From assembly GCA_016721435.1 (NCBI GenBank), contig JADKIC010000013.1, forward strand, positions 23,854 through 87,853: a stretch of DNA of 64,000 nt. Reading direction: 5' to 3'. Positions 47,116-57,512 of the stretch are shown piece after piece. Below the pieces are notes generated by a model. The model saw only the letters and a list, made by a program, of their open reading frames with translations, had not been told where the DNA came from and did not search any database. The stretch's first letter is position 1; every line of letters starts with the position of its first letter. Origin of the DNA: Bacteroidota bacterium (GTDB lineage: Bacteria > Bacteroidota > Bacteroidia > AKYH767-A > OLB10). The position numbers and the translations under genes were made by a program.

Positions 47116-49545
47116 TTATGGATGTACCGACCCGATAAAGTTGAAGATATTATTATCAACTATCGACTGATCCACAATATCCACGAATCCACTTCCGTCC
47201 AGATCTGATACTACGTATCCTGAAGCAAAGTTGAAGATGTCATTGTCAATCACGCCCTGGTCAAGGATATCAATAAACTCATCCTGCGGACTCAAGTCAC
47301 CACTATAGAATGCATATACACCCGGCGCCACTGCGATCATATTAGATCCGTAGGCCTGTGTTGCTGCTGTTGTAAAGTTGTAATTGGTTACAGAAGAGAA
47401 GGTCATCAGATCACTCCATGTTTGAACCGCGTTACGGTGGAATACGGCGATATAACCGTTCTCGCCAATCACTGAACCTGGGAAGGTAAAGCTGGCCTGG
47501 CCGCTGGTATTCAATACCGCTGTACCGCTCGCCAACACATTCGCCGGAGTCAATTGATCACGTAATTCTACATAGATAGTATCACATTCAGTTCCACTTA
47601 AACCAACTCCTGAATTCTGCAATGCCGGAGTAAGACCACCTGCACCGTTATAGAATCCTTCAATCAGCATGGTCAGGTTGAAGCTGGCATCAGTGATGGA
47701 ATCGATACGAATCGTATCCGCAAACTGGCAGTTGTTCGCATCAGTTACCACACCATAATACAAGGCAGCAGGTAAGTTGATCGGTGAACCTACGCCCACT
47801 GAGATAATACCCAGACTGTCTAACCACTCATAAGTGTATGGACCTGTTCCATCAAAACCCACTGCAGTTGCTGATCCCGGACCACCAATAGAAGCCGGCG
47901 TAGAGCTCAATGTGATTCCCAATGGCAATGGCTCAATAACAGTTACAGTACCGATGTCAAAACATCCTGATCCGTCAGAAACGGTCACAGTATATGTACC
48001 ACCGGCAGCAATGTTTCTGGAAGCGACATCTGCAAATTGCGCGTCACTCCATACAATACTATAAGGACCACTACCTCCGGTATAATAAACCGTTGCTGTT
48101 CCATCGGCAAATCCGGTACAGGAAATATTTGTTCCGACCACTGAATCAACTACAATCGGAGATATACCGCCAACAACATACGTCAATACACCCGAGTTAC
48201 AAGAGGCAGGAGTTCCTGCTTCGTCATAAACCTGCAGATAATAGGTGCCAGCTGTCAGGTTACTCAGTGTATCTTTATTACTAGCCTTCGTTATAGTGCT
48301 AATGATATTGGTTTGAGCAAGGTCAGTTGACCAGATATAGTTATAGTTAGGCAATCCACTGGTTACCTCCACAGCTATTGAACCGAGGGAAGTACAACTT
48401 GCAGGGGTAATGACATCCACTACTGCCACTGACTTGGTCAGGATAATAGCGGTATCAGAACTTGCAGAACATCCGTTAGGAAGTGTTACGATAACTGAAT
48501 ACGAAGAACCATTGTTAGATCCGATTTCATTCAGATCAGGAATTGGAACTCCGATAGCACTCCAGGTAAAGTTGGTACCTGCAGGATATCCTCCAACATA
48601 TAATCCGGTATCAATTACGTTTACGTTAATTGTATCAGGGTTACAGAGGGTGGTATCGTTATCCGCGATAATCGGCTTAGGCTGTGCAGCGAAGTTGATA
48701 AATACTGAGTCAGATTTAACACAACCTGTTAATGGGTTGGTAACTGTCACAGCATAGTATCCGGAAGAACCTGGTACCGCTTGAATAGAAGCAGTATTTG
48801 AAGGAGTAATGATGTTTTGACCTGTCCAGCTAATGGTTGCAGCAGCAGGCAATGAGAAACGGAAAGCATCATTATTTGCTACCCAACCGGTTACTCCATT
48901 ACGTCCTGGGACAGCAGTTGCAAGAGTTCCTGTGCTATTTTCAATACCCTGTGTAGTTACAGTACCGTCATCTGAATAGGCAGCGGTATGAACTTCAACA
49001 ATGTTGGTTCCTTCATAGAGCTTAATCTGACCGGTCAAAGGAGTGCCGGTTCCGCTTAAATGTGCAACATTATTGAAATCTACAATAAAGACCTGATTGG
49101 GTGATGTACCCACGGTTGCATAGGTAATCTGACCTGAAGCAGCAGTTAAATCTTCCCATCCAAGTGCGACGAGGTTATTAGGATCTGCTGCATTTGGTAA
49201 TGTCTGCCCGGAACAACATCCGCTACCCGGCGCAGCATCAAACGAGATAAATCCATTGGTTGATATACTCAAATTACTGTACGTATTACCGTAGAAATCG
49301 AAGTTAAAGCCAATTGGAATCGCACTAGCAACAACATCATCACCAACAGGACCAGCAGTACCAGTAATGGCAGTTGGAGAAAATGCTATTGGCGTAGCAG
49401 TATACACACCGCCCACAGGAGAAGTAATGTTCGCATTAATTGTTACCGTATCACCATTACACGTTAGGAGTAGGAGTAGATACCGTAAACACAGGTTTCG
49501 GATTAACAGTAACCACAATGGTATCAGAATTCTGACAGAAACCAT
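47116..49545 (-). CDS. C-terminal open segment of the 9.4-kb adhesin: SprB-like repeats and dockerin-like cap
   Basis: This segment (about 800 residues) belongs to the gene 47116-56545 and is entered by a frameshift at about 49460 (after STPTPN, before CNGDTVTINANI). It starts with a globular domain (GFNFDFYGNTYSNLSISTNG, WEDLTAASGQI), then Ig-like modules and SprB-like repeats with SCTGFADGTATVYYTGGSGP and YTYEWLDSLG, and ends in the dockerin-like module of about 75 residues. No type IX C-terminal sorting sequence of the usual kind is visible, so the cap may replace it. Confidence 0.75.
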   Translation of the reverse strand: MVSVRILIPLWLLLIRNLCLRYLLLLLTCNGDTVTINANITSPVGGVYTATPIAFSPTAITGTAGPVGDDVVASAIPIGFNFDFYGNTYSNLSISTNGFISFDAAPGSGCCSGQTLPNAADPNNLVALGWEDLTAASGQITYATVGTSPNQVFIVDFNNVAHLSGTGTPLTGQIKLYEGTNIVEVHTAAYSDDGTVTTQGIENSTGTLATAVPGRNGVTGWVANNDAFRFSLPAAATISWTGQNIITPSNTASIQAVPGSSGYYAVTVTNPLTGCVKSDSVFINFAAQPKPIIADNDTTLCNPDTINVNVIDTGLYVGGYPAGTNFTWSAIGVPIPDLNEIGSNNGSSYSVIVTLPNGCSASSDTAIILTKSVAVVDVITPASCTSLGSIAVEVTSGLPNYNYIWSTDLAQTNIISTITKASNKDTLSNLTAGTYYLQVYDEAGTPASCNSGVLTYVVGGISPIVVDSVVGTNISCTGFADGTATVYYTGGSGPYSIVWSDAQFADVASRNIAAGGTYTVTVSDGSGCFDIGTVTVIEPLPLGITLSSTPASIGGPGSATAVGFDGTGPYTYEWLDSLGIISVGVGSPINLPAALYYGVVTDANNCQFADTIRIDSITDASFNLTMLIEGFYNGAGGLTPALQNSGVGLSGTECDTIYVELRDQLTPANVLASGTAVLNTSGQASFTFPGSVIGENGYIAVFHRNAVQTWSDLMTFSSVTNYNFTTAATQAYGSNMIAVAPGVYAFYSGDLSPQDEFIDILDQGVIDNDIFNFASGYVVSDLDGSGFVDIVDQSIVDNNIFNFIGSVHP

Positions 49546-52500
49546 CGTTTCCGGTAAGTATATACGAAGTCGTTACCGTCGGTGCAGCGTAAGCGCCTCC
49601 TAATAAATCTCCAATTGGGCCTCCAATTAGCGTCAAAGCAGGAGACCAGCTATATCCAAAAGGATAAGAACCAAATCCGTCTTGAAGTAATACGCTATCT
49701 CCTTCACAAATCGTAGCAGAAGATGGAGTTATATCAATTGGAGGAGCAGGTGTAACTGTAGCAACTACCGGAATTCTTGGCGACTGACATACAGTACTAC
49801 CAATTTGTACCAGATAATCTTCAGTTTCACCATAAGTATAGGCTTGATTAGATGTTGGACTGGCAATTCCTTCCGCGTTAATGATACGGACACGGGTAAA
49901 TCCAATGGAAGCTGTTACCGGAACTGTAAAGTTACCGGACACTGTCCAACTTAAAGCACTAGTTGTAACTACTGTAGTATAAGCTTGCTCATCAATATCA
50001 TCAAAATCACCATCGCGATTATAATCGATATACATGGCTACTCCACTAGCAAAGGGTGTAGCATTTTCACAATCACCAATAGTAATCGAGAATGGATAGC
50101 TGGAACCCGGTGTTATAACAGGGGCCGGCAATGCAGTATAATCCGTGTACAATGCACAGTTAGGAGCAGGTTGGTTATTCACCAGGGAAGCTATGGTTAC
50201 TGCCGTGATGTCCTCATCAATTGTACTACCGGCTGTATTAGCAGGATAGTTAGTTGGAGCAGGACCCGGAGAAGGAACCGGAGCAACAGAAGCAGCTACC
50301 CAGAATGTATCAGTTGCAACTAAGAAGGTATCCAGCGGACTTCCGATTTGAATATATGAACCTCCTGTAGCATCAGTGTACCAAACATCAAACAGACCCG
50401 GATCAACAGTTGCAGATAAACTTGCAATTCCCTGACCACACAATACATCACCTGTACCAATCGGTAAAGCAGGAGAAGTAACGTCAAAGAAGATTGAGTT
50501 AGAGAATGCATCGTTGGTACAAGAAGCCTTAGCGCGGAAATAAGTATCAGTGTTTACAAGGATGACCAATGTATCATTGGTTTCACCACTGATATCTCCC
50601 CACGTGCTATTATCCGTAGAAGATTGCCATTGGTAACTTCCTGTAGTACCTGAAGCCACAACAGTAACAGTTGCAGATACACAAATATCAGTACTTGATG
50701 AAGTTGCAATAGCAGGAGCTTTTGGTGTTCCGCTGATTGTGAAATTCAATGTTGAAGTAGCCTGACAACCATTAGATGGATCAGTTACTGTCAATACCAA
50801 TGATTTAACACCATCTGAAGTTGCAGTATAAATAGGATCTTCAATATTAGAAGCACTTAATTCACCGGCGGGTGCCCATGAATACAATACATTACCACCT
50901 GTGAATCGTGTATTCGGACGGTTCAGGTTAGTTGCTCCAGTCAGAGCACATCCAAGCAAGTTTGCTGTGATTGTTCTCGCATCAACAGTTGGTGTAGCTT
51001 GCAACTGATCAAATCCGGGTATACCGGGAGTTCCATTACAAACTTCCAATACCACATTTGAAGTTCCATCCCAGAAGAATGGAGTTGTAAACACATGCTG
51101 GTTCCAACCTAATACTGTAGAAACGTTACCTGCGAATACGGTAGTAAATACCGGTGTCAAATAGGTTGTTGTTAACGGAGGAGATGTAGCCACACTAGCC
51201 ATATTCATTGTAAATCCAACCAATGGAGTTGTACTTAATTTATTGACTACATTAAAAGAAGCACTGGTAATGTTTCCAGGGCCAATTAATCCGGCTGCAT
51301 TTAATTCAGCAGCGGTATAAAGGACCTGCGTTTTAACATTCGGATTAAATCCATCATAAATAGCAATTGTATTATTTATTGAGTTTGTTCCTGTTCCAAC
51401 AGTTTTGAAACTGGAAGAACCTGCAGTGGCATTGATGTTAAAACTTGCACCTGAACATAAAGAATCAAAGGGAGCAGGATCAATAGAAACTGTTGGTCCG
51501 GTATTAACGGTAACAGTTACTGAAGCTGTAGTCTCACAACCATTGGGTAATCCATCATTAGCAGTAAGAGTGTAGGTGGTAGTTACCGTTGGTGAGGCAA
51601 CCGGATTCCCTATGCTAGCATTGCTCAAACCTGTTGCGGGTGTCCAAAGGAAACTTACATAAGAAGGATCACTATTGGTAATAGCGTCCAGTGTAACAGC
51701 GCCCGTATTGCAATATGCTGTAGGACCTGATGGTGTTATCACCAATGCAGGCGGAGCATTAACAGTAGCAGTAGCAATACTTGGAGCAGAATAGCATCCT
51801 GCACTCACACCATCAAAGGTACTGATAGACCAATTGTATAAGCCAAAATACAATGTTGTTGCATTTGGAGGTCCCCAGCCGGTGATAGCAACCTGACCAG
51901 GAATGGTGTAAGGATTTACAAAACCACCCTGGTGATATTGAATGTTCGGGTTTGAAGCCAAACGCAATCTATAAGCTGTTCCTTGAGGAACGAACATATT
52001 TAAGGTAAGGGTCTGCACTGTTCCTTGTGCTGTAGTTACGGTAGCAACCGGAGCACCCAAGGCATTACCAGTAGCATCTTCCAACTGAATGGCAACAGCC
52101 GTTCCAAGTGGTGTAGCTATATTTGGAACGATATCCACAGTGTTTATTATGATTCCGCCCGGAGACAAAACATCAAAGGTCTGGTAATTGATGGTAGCAC
52201 TTGCATAAGCTGTAAGCCCTGGAGCAGTTGCTGATAATCCAACATTCGCTGTAACAGCTGACGGATTTTCAATTACATAATACGTTTGCGTTGAGGTAAC
52301 GAAAGGAGAATAAGAAGTTCCGGTATTCAATATCGGACCGGCGATGGTATCTAACCAAATAAGCGATCCTGAACCTGCGGCAGTGGCAGAAAGATTCACA
52401 ATTCCTTGACCACAACGTGAATCATTAACAACTGTAGGCGCAGCAGGAGGAGCCACAACAGTTACAGGAACGGTTGTGAAAGCTGTGCATCCGCCCGGAT

Positions 52501-55500
52501 CAGAAACTGTGACGGTGTACGTAGTACTTGTGGATGGATTGGCTATTGGATTAGAGATATTCGGATTTGACAAATTTGTAACTGGAGTCCAGGCATATGT
52601 TAAACCGGTACCTGACAATACATTAATAGTATAATCTTCCGTCTCACCCCAGGTATAAGTACCGATGGCGGGTGCAGGGCCACCTTCTACCATTACCACA
52701 CGCATGCGTGTATTTCCGGCAGAAGCAAATGAAGGCACGGTGATAGATCCGGAATAAGCAGTTCCTGTAACAGCTGCAACTGCAGCAGTGCTTGTGTAGG
52801 TGGTTTCTGAGGCATCCGCAAAATCACCATCACGATTCCAGTCGATATAAATGGCAAAAACCATTGTATATGCAGTACCTGAACAATAACCAATAGTTAC
52901 AGAGAAAGGAACAGATTGTCCACTAATTACAGTAGGAGCGGGCAATGCAGTATAATCAGAATACATATTTAATACTGAAGCGCCACCACCGGTTGTAGAA
53001 CAATCAGACGTGTTATTTAATGTTCCGAACGTCACATTAAAAATTTCATCATCTGCTGTAGATGTTGCTGATGAAGGATCATATGTTCCTGGAGCGGGTC
53101 CGCCTCCACCTGCAGTATAAGCACTAACTAATAATTGAGAACTTCCTCCTGTACAATAAGCAGATGGAGAAGCAGTAGCTCCGGAAATAATAGGTGAAAC
53201 ACCAACGCCAATAGTAATGATCGCTTGTTCAATACATCCGGTTCCACCATCCGTACCGGTTACAGTATACGTAGTTGTACTAGCGGGTAAGGCATCTACA
53301 ACTCCGTTACTGATATTGGTTAAACCAACCATCGGATTCCAGGTATACACATAATTAGGGTCATTTGAACTAGAAGCAGTAATTGTTTGAAGCCGGCTCA
53401 CCGTTACATAAGTTCAGGTCAGTTGCCGAAACACTGATTGCAGGAGCAATTAGAGGAGTAAATGTATAAGAAGCACGAGGTCCTGATTGCACGCATCCGG
53501 TCAACGGATCAAATGCCTCTGCATAATACGTCACCGCACCGCAGGCATAAGCAGCATTAAATGGAGTACCGGTTCCCAAAGGTTACCACCTGTTGCGGCA
53601 TCGTACCAACGTACATCACTTCCGGGTGCAAGCGTTACTGTTAATGTTGCAACACCACAACCACAGAATGAAGTGGAAGAAGTAATTCCAGTAGCATCAG
53701 CAGGAATAGGATTAGCAGTAACATCAACTGAAACAACAGTTGAACAGTTAGCCGCATTCACTGCAGTCAATTCATAGGTATTTAAACCTGCAGATGATGG
53801 AGTAACGGAAGGATTGGCAATCGCATTGTTGCTGATTGTTCCTGCGCCGGCTGTTTGGAGCCAGTTAAAGGTAAGGTTTGGATCTCCGAAAGAGTAGAAT
53901 ACCCGTCCATTGAAATTTCTGGGCGAATTCGGAAAGCAAATGCTCCACCTATTCCTGCACCACCATGGCCTTGCGAAATAGAAATATTCGCGTCACCAAT
54001 TAAGAGTACAAATAGCAGTACCGTTCGTGTAATAGTTTGCACCATTACATACAACTACGAAACCATAGGTTTGTCCTACCGGAATAGTGACATTTAAATT
54101 CAAAGGTATTGATGTGAGATTGGGCGTACCACCTGCAGCAGTAATTGCCACAGATCCTACCAATGTCCAGCCTGCACTACTATTTAGATCAGCACAACCA
54201 TATCCACCCGGGATATACCATACTTCGGCAAGTGTACCGGAACTTATTCCCATGTACACACTATCGATGCGGATCGGAGAAGATCCATTGATATTTGAAA
54301 TATTAAATGCGTTACCGGAAGCACCGTTACCAGCTAATACAGCAGTTTGAAGATTACCGGAAACATAGTTATTCGCCGCCAACTGTGAACTGGCGCCCAA
54401 ACATAATACAGAAGGAGTAGCTGTCGGATTAATGACAGGTTGAGGAGTTACTGTGATGGTAACCGGAGTACGTGCACTTGGGCAGGTTCCGTTATTACTT
54501 TCTACATAATAAGTAGTAGTAGATGCCCAGGTATTGTTCCAGGTAGTTCCTGTAAAAGCTATTGTTCCACCGATAGGTGCAGTGAACCAATTTAATGTTG
54601 ATAAACCGGAAGCAGAAAGAGTTGCTGCTGCTCCTGCGCATGCTGCACCATTTGTAGTGGTGGGAGCTGGATCACCAGCACCAAGGTTGGTTAAACTAAC
54701 TGTATCAGTTATGACACAACCTGAAACAGGATTTGTTACGGTTACCGTATAAATCTGACTGGTAGCCGCAGCTAAAGTTGCTGTAGGATTCGGAATACTT
54801 GGATTACTTAACCCACCGGTCGGAGACCATGAATAGGTAATGTTAGGCAATGCAAATCGCCAACCTTCATTGGTAGCTGTCCAGGTACCACTATTTCTAG
54901 CGGGAGGAGAAATACCATAGGTATTCGTTTCAAACCCAATTGCTTTAGTATTTGTAACTCCATTTACGGAAGTTAGAAATACATCAATAATATTTGAAGT
55001 TTCATTTAATTCTATTTGATAGGATACAAAGGGAGTAGCTGAATAGAAAGGTACGTTAGTAAAGCGAGCTATGAATTTCCGATTCGGGCCGCTCCAATAA
55101 TATCATAAGTAATAGAACCGGCAGCGGTAACGTTCAAATCTGACCAAAAACCAACCCAATTGTTTGGAGCTGTCGCAGTAAAAATAGCAGGAGGACTATA
55201 TACAAAATCTGCGGATGTATTTCCGGTGCCCATTAAAATCTGACCATTGGAATGAATTGTTACTCCTGTATAACCAACACCATCAAATGTAAAAGTAAAA
55301 GGAAGAGCAACACTTATATTTCCTTCATCTCCTAACGCCGCGCCTGATTGTGTAAGCACCGATGCATCCGGAGCAAAAGGTATACTGGTAACCTGATACT
55401 CTGCAGCTACGGCAGTATTTATTTGCGGAATAGTTCCATCACAAAAACTATAGACGTTTGAGGAGGCCACCACACTGAATGCACTTGAAGCAGACCAGTT

Positions 55501-56545
55501 GACAGTATTATTTCCGGCGAAGCCATCAATTCCCCAGGTTAAATTCGCGGAGAAATTATAAGTTCCGCTTATTGAAGCATTGTAACCGACAGCAACAGTA
55601 ACTACTTGTGAAGTACTTGGAGCCAATGTACCGGTATTTATAACAACCGGAGTAAATGTCGTTCCATTAGGACCGGTGACAGAACAGTTAATTGTAGCGG
55701 GATTAACACTGAAATCAACAAGGTTAGTACCATTATTGCGTAGGGTTATATCCACCGTAGTACTGGCACCATTACATATTGTGGCACCTATTGGGTTGCA
55801 GGGATTTATAACCCCAAATCATCAGCTGCGCCAGCTAACATAGGCGAATATTGGAGCGGTTCGCACCTCCATAAGAGGTTTGTGTTGATAAGTAGAGAAG
55901 CAGTTCCTGATCCTACACCTAACGTTTGATTGGTTGTTGCACGCACATACCCTAAATTTGAATACACCATTCCTTGGATTGCCGGTTACTGCTGAAATAT
56001 CAAAATCAGTCAATATTTCCAAAGAACTACCATTGTATACGAATGGGGTTATCAGGAAATTCTGCAACCTGTTACTGTCGGAAATTTCCCGGAATTGCCA
56101 GATAACGCGGTATTGTTAAAATTCTGTGTTTACAAGACTAGCACCTGTTAGTGAGCGCAGCCGGGTATTAGATGCCAGTTAAGCAGTCGTAGCAGAATTC
56201 TTCATATACAGAATAGAAGGTTGTAAACTGTGCTTGAAATGAAAGCCGTAGAGTTTTTGAGCCGGGAAGACCTACGATGGTGGCTCCACTTGGGATACCG
56301 GCGGTACTAAGTTCTGTAGCCGTATACAAGTAGGAATACCTTGACCAGTCAAACGTACTCCCTGCTGAGGACCTGTAAACAGGACCATAAAAATAGGACT
56401 GAGCGCTCCCGTTCCTATCTGCGTAGTGGTTTGAGCAAATCCACTTTGTGTCAATGACCCGAACGTGAGTAACAGGACCATCAACCGAAGCCATGCCACA
56501 AAATTTCTTTGTCGGAAGCTTCATTGATTTGTAGTTGTTTGTCAT
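47116..56545 (-). CDS. Giant (~3,140-codon) surface adhesin with Ig-like/SprB-like repeats, two GEVED domains and a dockerin-like cap; many frameshifts
   Basis: One long gene on the minus strand. It begins MTNNYKSMKLPTKKFCGMA (ATG 56545, or 56524), then a signal peptide WLRLMVLLLTFGSLTQSGFAQ, and an N-terminal IGTGALSP...GPVYRSSAGSTFDWSRY domain common in Bacteroidota surface proteins. Many Ig-like modules follow, with the pattern ITPSGPTAYC...YTVTVSD, plus two GEVED domains. The cap is VAPGVYAFYSGD...FIDILDQGVIDNDI...DGSGFVDIVDQSIV. Frames break near 49460, 53385, 53575, 53930, 54000, 55075, 55800, 56110, 56270, 56390 and 56485, while 53401-49457 is clean. The uneven error density suggests poor consensus over repeats, but decay cannot be excluded. 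Likely role: adhesion or gliding-type surface contact (inference). Confidence 0.8.
49457..53401 (-). CDS. Central open segment of the 9.4-kb adhesin: GEVED and Ig-like modules
   Basis: About 1,310 residues without a single break. Repeating blocks of about 80-90 residues read (T)YTWxPxxGLSNxxIxNP then TTYTVTVxD, as in Bacteroidota Ig-like adhesin repeats. Two GEVED domains are clear: IYIDWNRDGDFADASETTY with YTWGETEDYTINV, and MYIDYNRDGDFDDIDEQAY with YTYGETEDYLVQI; each has a DxNxDGDF calcium-loop-like motif. The segment joins the 3' segment by a one-base shift near 49460 and the 5' segment by a shift near 53385. Confidence 0.78.
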   Translation of the reverse strand: MSRLQTITASSSNDPNYVYTWNPMVGLTNISNGVVDALPASTTTYTVTGTDGGTGCIEQAIITIGVGVSPIISGATASPSAYCTGGSSQLLVSAYTAGGGGPAPGTYDPSSATSTADDEIFNVTFGTLNNTSDCSTTGGGASVLNMYSDYTALPAPTVISGQSVPFSVTIGYCSGTAYTMVFAIYIDWNRDGDFADASETTYTSTAAVAAVTGTAYSGSITVPSFASAGNTRMRVVMVEGGPAPAIGTYTWGETEDYTINVLSGTGLTYAWTPVTNLSNPNISNPIANPSTSTTYTVTVSDPGGCTAFTTVPVTVVAPPAAPTVVNDSRCGQGIVNLSATAAGSGSLIWLDTIAGPILNTGTSYSPFVTSTQTYYVIENPSAVTANVGLSATAPGLTAYASATINYQTFDVLSPGGIIINTVDIVPNIATPLGTAVAIQLEDATGNALGAPVATVTTAQGTVQTLTLNMFVPQGTAYRLRLASNPNIQYHQGGFVNPYTIPGQVAITGWGPPNATTLYFGLYNWSISTFDGVSAGCYSAPSIATATVNAPPALVITPSGPTAYCNTGAVTLDAITNSDPSYVSFLWTPATGLSNASIGNPVASPTVTTTYTLTANDGLPNGCETTASVTVTVNTGPTVSIDPAPFDSLCSGASFNINATAGSSSFKTVGTGTNSINNTIAIYDGFNPNVKTQVLYTAAELNAAGLIGPGNITSASFNVVNKLSTTPLVGFTMNMASVATSPPLTTTYLTPVFTTVFAGNVSTVLGWNQHVFTTPFFWDGTSNVVLEVCNGTPGIPGFDQLQATPTVDARTITANLLGCALTGATNLNRPNTRFTGGNVLYSWAPAGELSASNIEDPIYTATSDGVKSLVLTVTDPSNGCQATSTLNFTISGTPKAPAIATSSSTDICVSATVTVVASGTTGSYQWQSSTDNSTWGDISGETNDTLVILVNTDTYFRAKASCTNDAFSNSIFFDVTSPALPIGTGDVLCGQGIASLSATVDPGLFDVWYTDATGGSYIQIGSPLDTFLVATDTFWVAASVAPVPSPGPAPTNYPANTAGSTIDEDITAVTIASLVNNQPAPNCALYTDYTALPAPVITPGSSYPFSITIGDCENATPFASGVAMYIDYNRDGDFDDIDEQAYTTVVTTSALSWTVSGNFTVPVTASIGFTRVRIINAEGIASPTSNQAYTYGETEDYLVQIGSTVCQSPRIPVVATVTPAPPIDITPSSATICEGDSVLLQDGFGSYPFGYSWSPALTLIGGPIGDLLGGAYAAPTVTTSYILTGNDGFCQNSDTIVVTVNPKPVFTVSTPTPNV
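53993..54850 (-). CDS. Open segment of the 9.4-kb adhesin (Ig-like repeats)
   Basis: The frame shown continues upstream without a break to about 55070 (KFIARFTNVPFYSATPF...GTWTATNEGWRF). It contains ITYSWSPTGGLSNPSIPNPTA, ATLSASGLSTLNWFTAPIGG and a domain with IRIDSVYMGISSGTLAEVWYIPGG. It ends at a frameshift near 54000, after which IGDANISISQGHGG is read in another frame. Part of gene 47116-56545. Confidence 0.65.
   Translation of the reverse strand: MPNITYSWSPTGGLSNPSIPNPTATLAAATSQIYTVTVTNPVSGCVITDTVSLTNLGAGDPAPTTTNGAACAGAAATLSASGLSTLNWFTAPIGGTIAFTGTTWNNTWASTTTYYVESNNGTCPSARTPVTITVTPQPVINPTATPSVLCLGASSQLAANNYVSGNLQTAVLAGNGASGNAFNISNINGSSPIRIDSVYMGISSGTLAEVWYIPGGYGCADLNSSAGWTLVGSVAITAAGGTPNLTSIPLNLNVTIPVGQTYGFVVVCNGANYYTNGTAICTLNW
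55069..55755 (-). CDS. Open segment of the 9.4-kb adhesin (N-terminal region)
   Basis: 228 residues: an Ig-like stretch (VDITLRNNGTNLVDFSVNP...YNFSANLTWGIDGF) followed by a globular domain beginning SFCDGTIPQINTAVAAEYQV with DEGNISVALPFTFTFDGVGY and SADFVYSPPAI. The same globular type opens the segment at 49545, suggesting internal duplication. It ends at a frameshift near 55075. Part of gene 47116-56545. Confidence 0.65.
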   Translation of the reverse strand: MDITLRNNGTNLVDFSVNPATINCSVTGPNGTTFTPVVINTGTLAPSTSQVVTVAVGYNASISGTYNFSANLTWGIDGFAGNNTVNWSASSAFSVVASSNVYSFCDGTIPQINTAVAAEYQVTSIPFAPDASVLTQSGAALGDEGNISVALPFTFTFDGVGYTGVTIHSNGQILMGTGNTSADFVYSPPAIFTATAPNNWVGFWSDLNVTAAGSITYDIIGAARIGNS

Positions 56546-56913
56546 ATTGTTTATTTTGATTAGATTATTTTCCAGAGGAGAAAATGGTATAAAAACGAAT
56601 TTCCTGCGCATCACAATGAAAGTGCGCAGTAATAAAGGAAGAAAGAATTGGAAGTAGAAGTTTTTAATCATGATTGTTATAGACCGGTTCTGATCGTGTA
56701 TATTTTCGGTTTAACCCGAAATCCCGGCATCATTTCGCGAAAATGATGAAGAGCATTAATACAGTTTCAGAGAATTCCCTTTTCAGGATTGTTACCGCAA
56801 TTTATGACTATCCAATACACCATGCAAGTTTTTTGTAAAATTTCACCCACTAAAACGAATAGTTGGCAAATTTGTAGCTGAAAATCAATCAATAAAAGAA
56901 TAAACAAAAAGCT

Positions 56914-57347
56914 ATGAAGACTGTTTATACTATCTTATTACTGTCAGGATCTAACATTTTTATGAATCTGGCGTGGTACGGGCACCTTAAATTTAAGGAT
57001 TTTGGCTATTTCAAACATTCCGGACTCTGGGTGATCATTTTAATCAGCTGGGGCCTCGCTTTCTTTGAATATTGCCTCCAAGTTCCTGCCAATCGCATTG
57101 GTTATCAGCTAAATGGAGGGCCATTCAGTTTGATGGAACTTAAAATACTTCAGAAATCATCACATTGGTCGTTTTTACCGTATTTGCTCTGGTCTTTTTT
57201 AAAAGCGAAACATTAAAATGGAATCATGTAGCCGCGTTCATATGTCTGGTGATGGCGGTGTATTTTGTGTTTTATAAAAGGCTTAATTCAGCAGGTAAAA
57301 TTATTAACGGTGTTGCCTATACGAAAACGACAGGTCGCCATATGTAA
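56914..57347 (+). CDS. DUF486 (DMT-family) membrane protein, frameshifted, with a repeat-derived tail
   Basis: Small four-helix membrane protein. Frame 1 (56914-57216) encodes MKTVYTILLLSGSNIFMNLAWYG...WGLAFFEYCLQVPANRIGY...PFSLMELKILQ. Frame 2 (from about 57145) encodes ITLVVFTVFALVFFKSETLKWNHVAAFICLVMAVYFVFYKR. One G missing at CAGAAATC (about 57147) joins them as LQEIITLVVF. The family usually ends near VYFVFYK at about 115-120 residues; here about 20 more residues follow and the stop lies in the first unit of the GACAGGTCGCC array. Function of DUF486 is unknown; the fold resembles EamA-type transporters. Confidence 0.85.
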
Positions 57348-57494
57348 TGACAGGTCGCCATACGTAGGACAGGTCGCAGTAGGACAGGTCCCTTAGGACA
57401 GGTCGCCACGACACCAAGGACAGGTCGCCATTCTTAGGACAGGTCGCCATACTTAGGACAGGTCGCCATTCGTAGGACAGGTCGCGACCTGTCC
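57330..57494. repeat. Tandem array of nine GACAGGTCGCC(N)~9 units ending in a palindrome
   Basis: Nine GACAGGTC units spaced about 14-22 bases apart, most as GACAGGTCGCCATNCNTAG. The last forms the perfect 20-bp palindrome GGACAGGTCGCGACCTGTCC (57475-57494). The same unit builds the two large palindromes at 24423-24545. The array lies at the convergent 3' ends of DUF486 and fcl. Confidence 0.88.
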
Positions 57495-57512
57495 GTACAG
57501 AGATCGATGAAA

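Noticed and set aside
57330..57494. CRISPR array or coding repeat
   Set aside because: Unit spacing is 14-22 bases with conserved linkers; far too short for CRISPR, and frames through it only translate the repeat.
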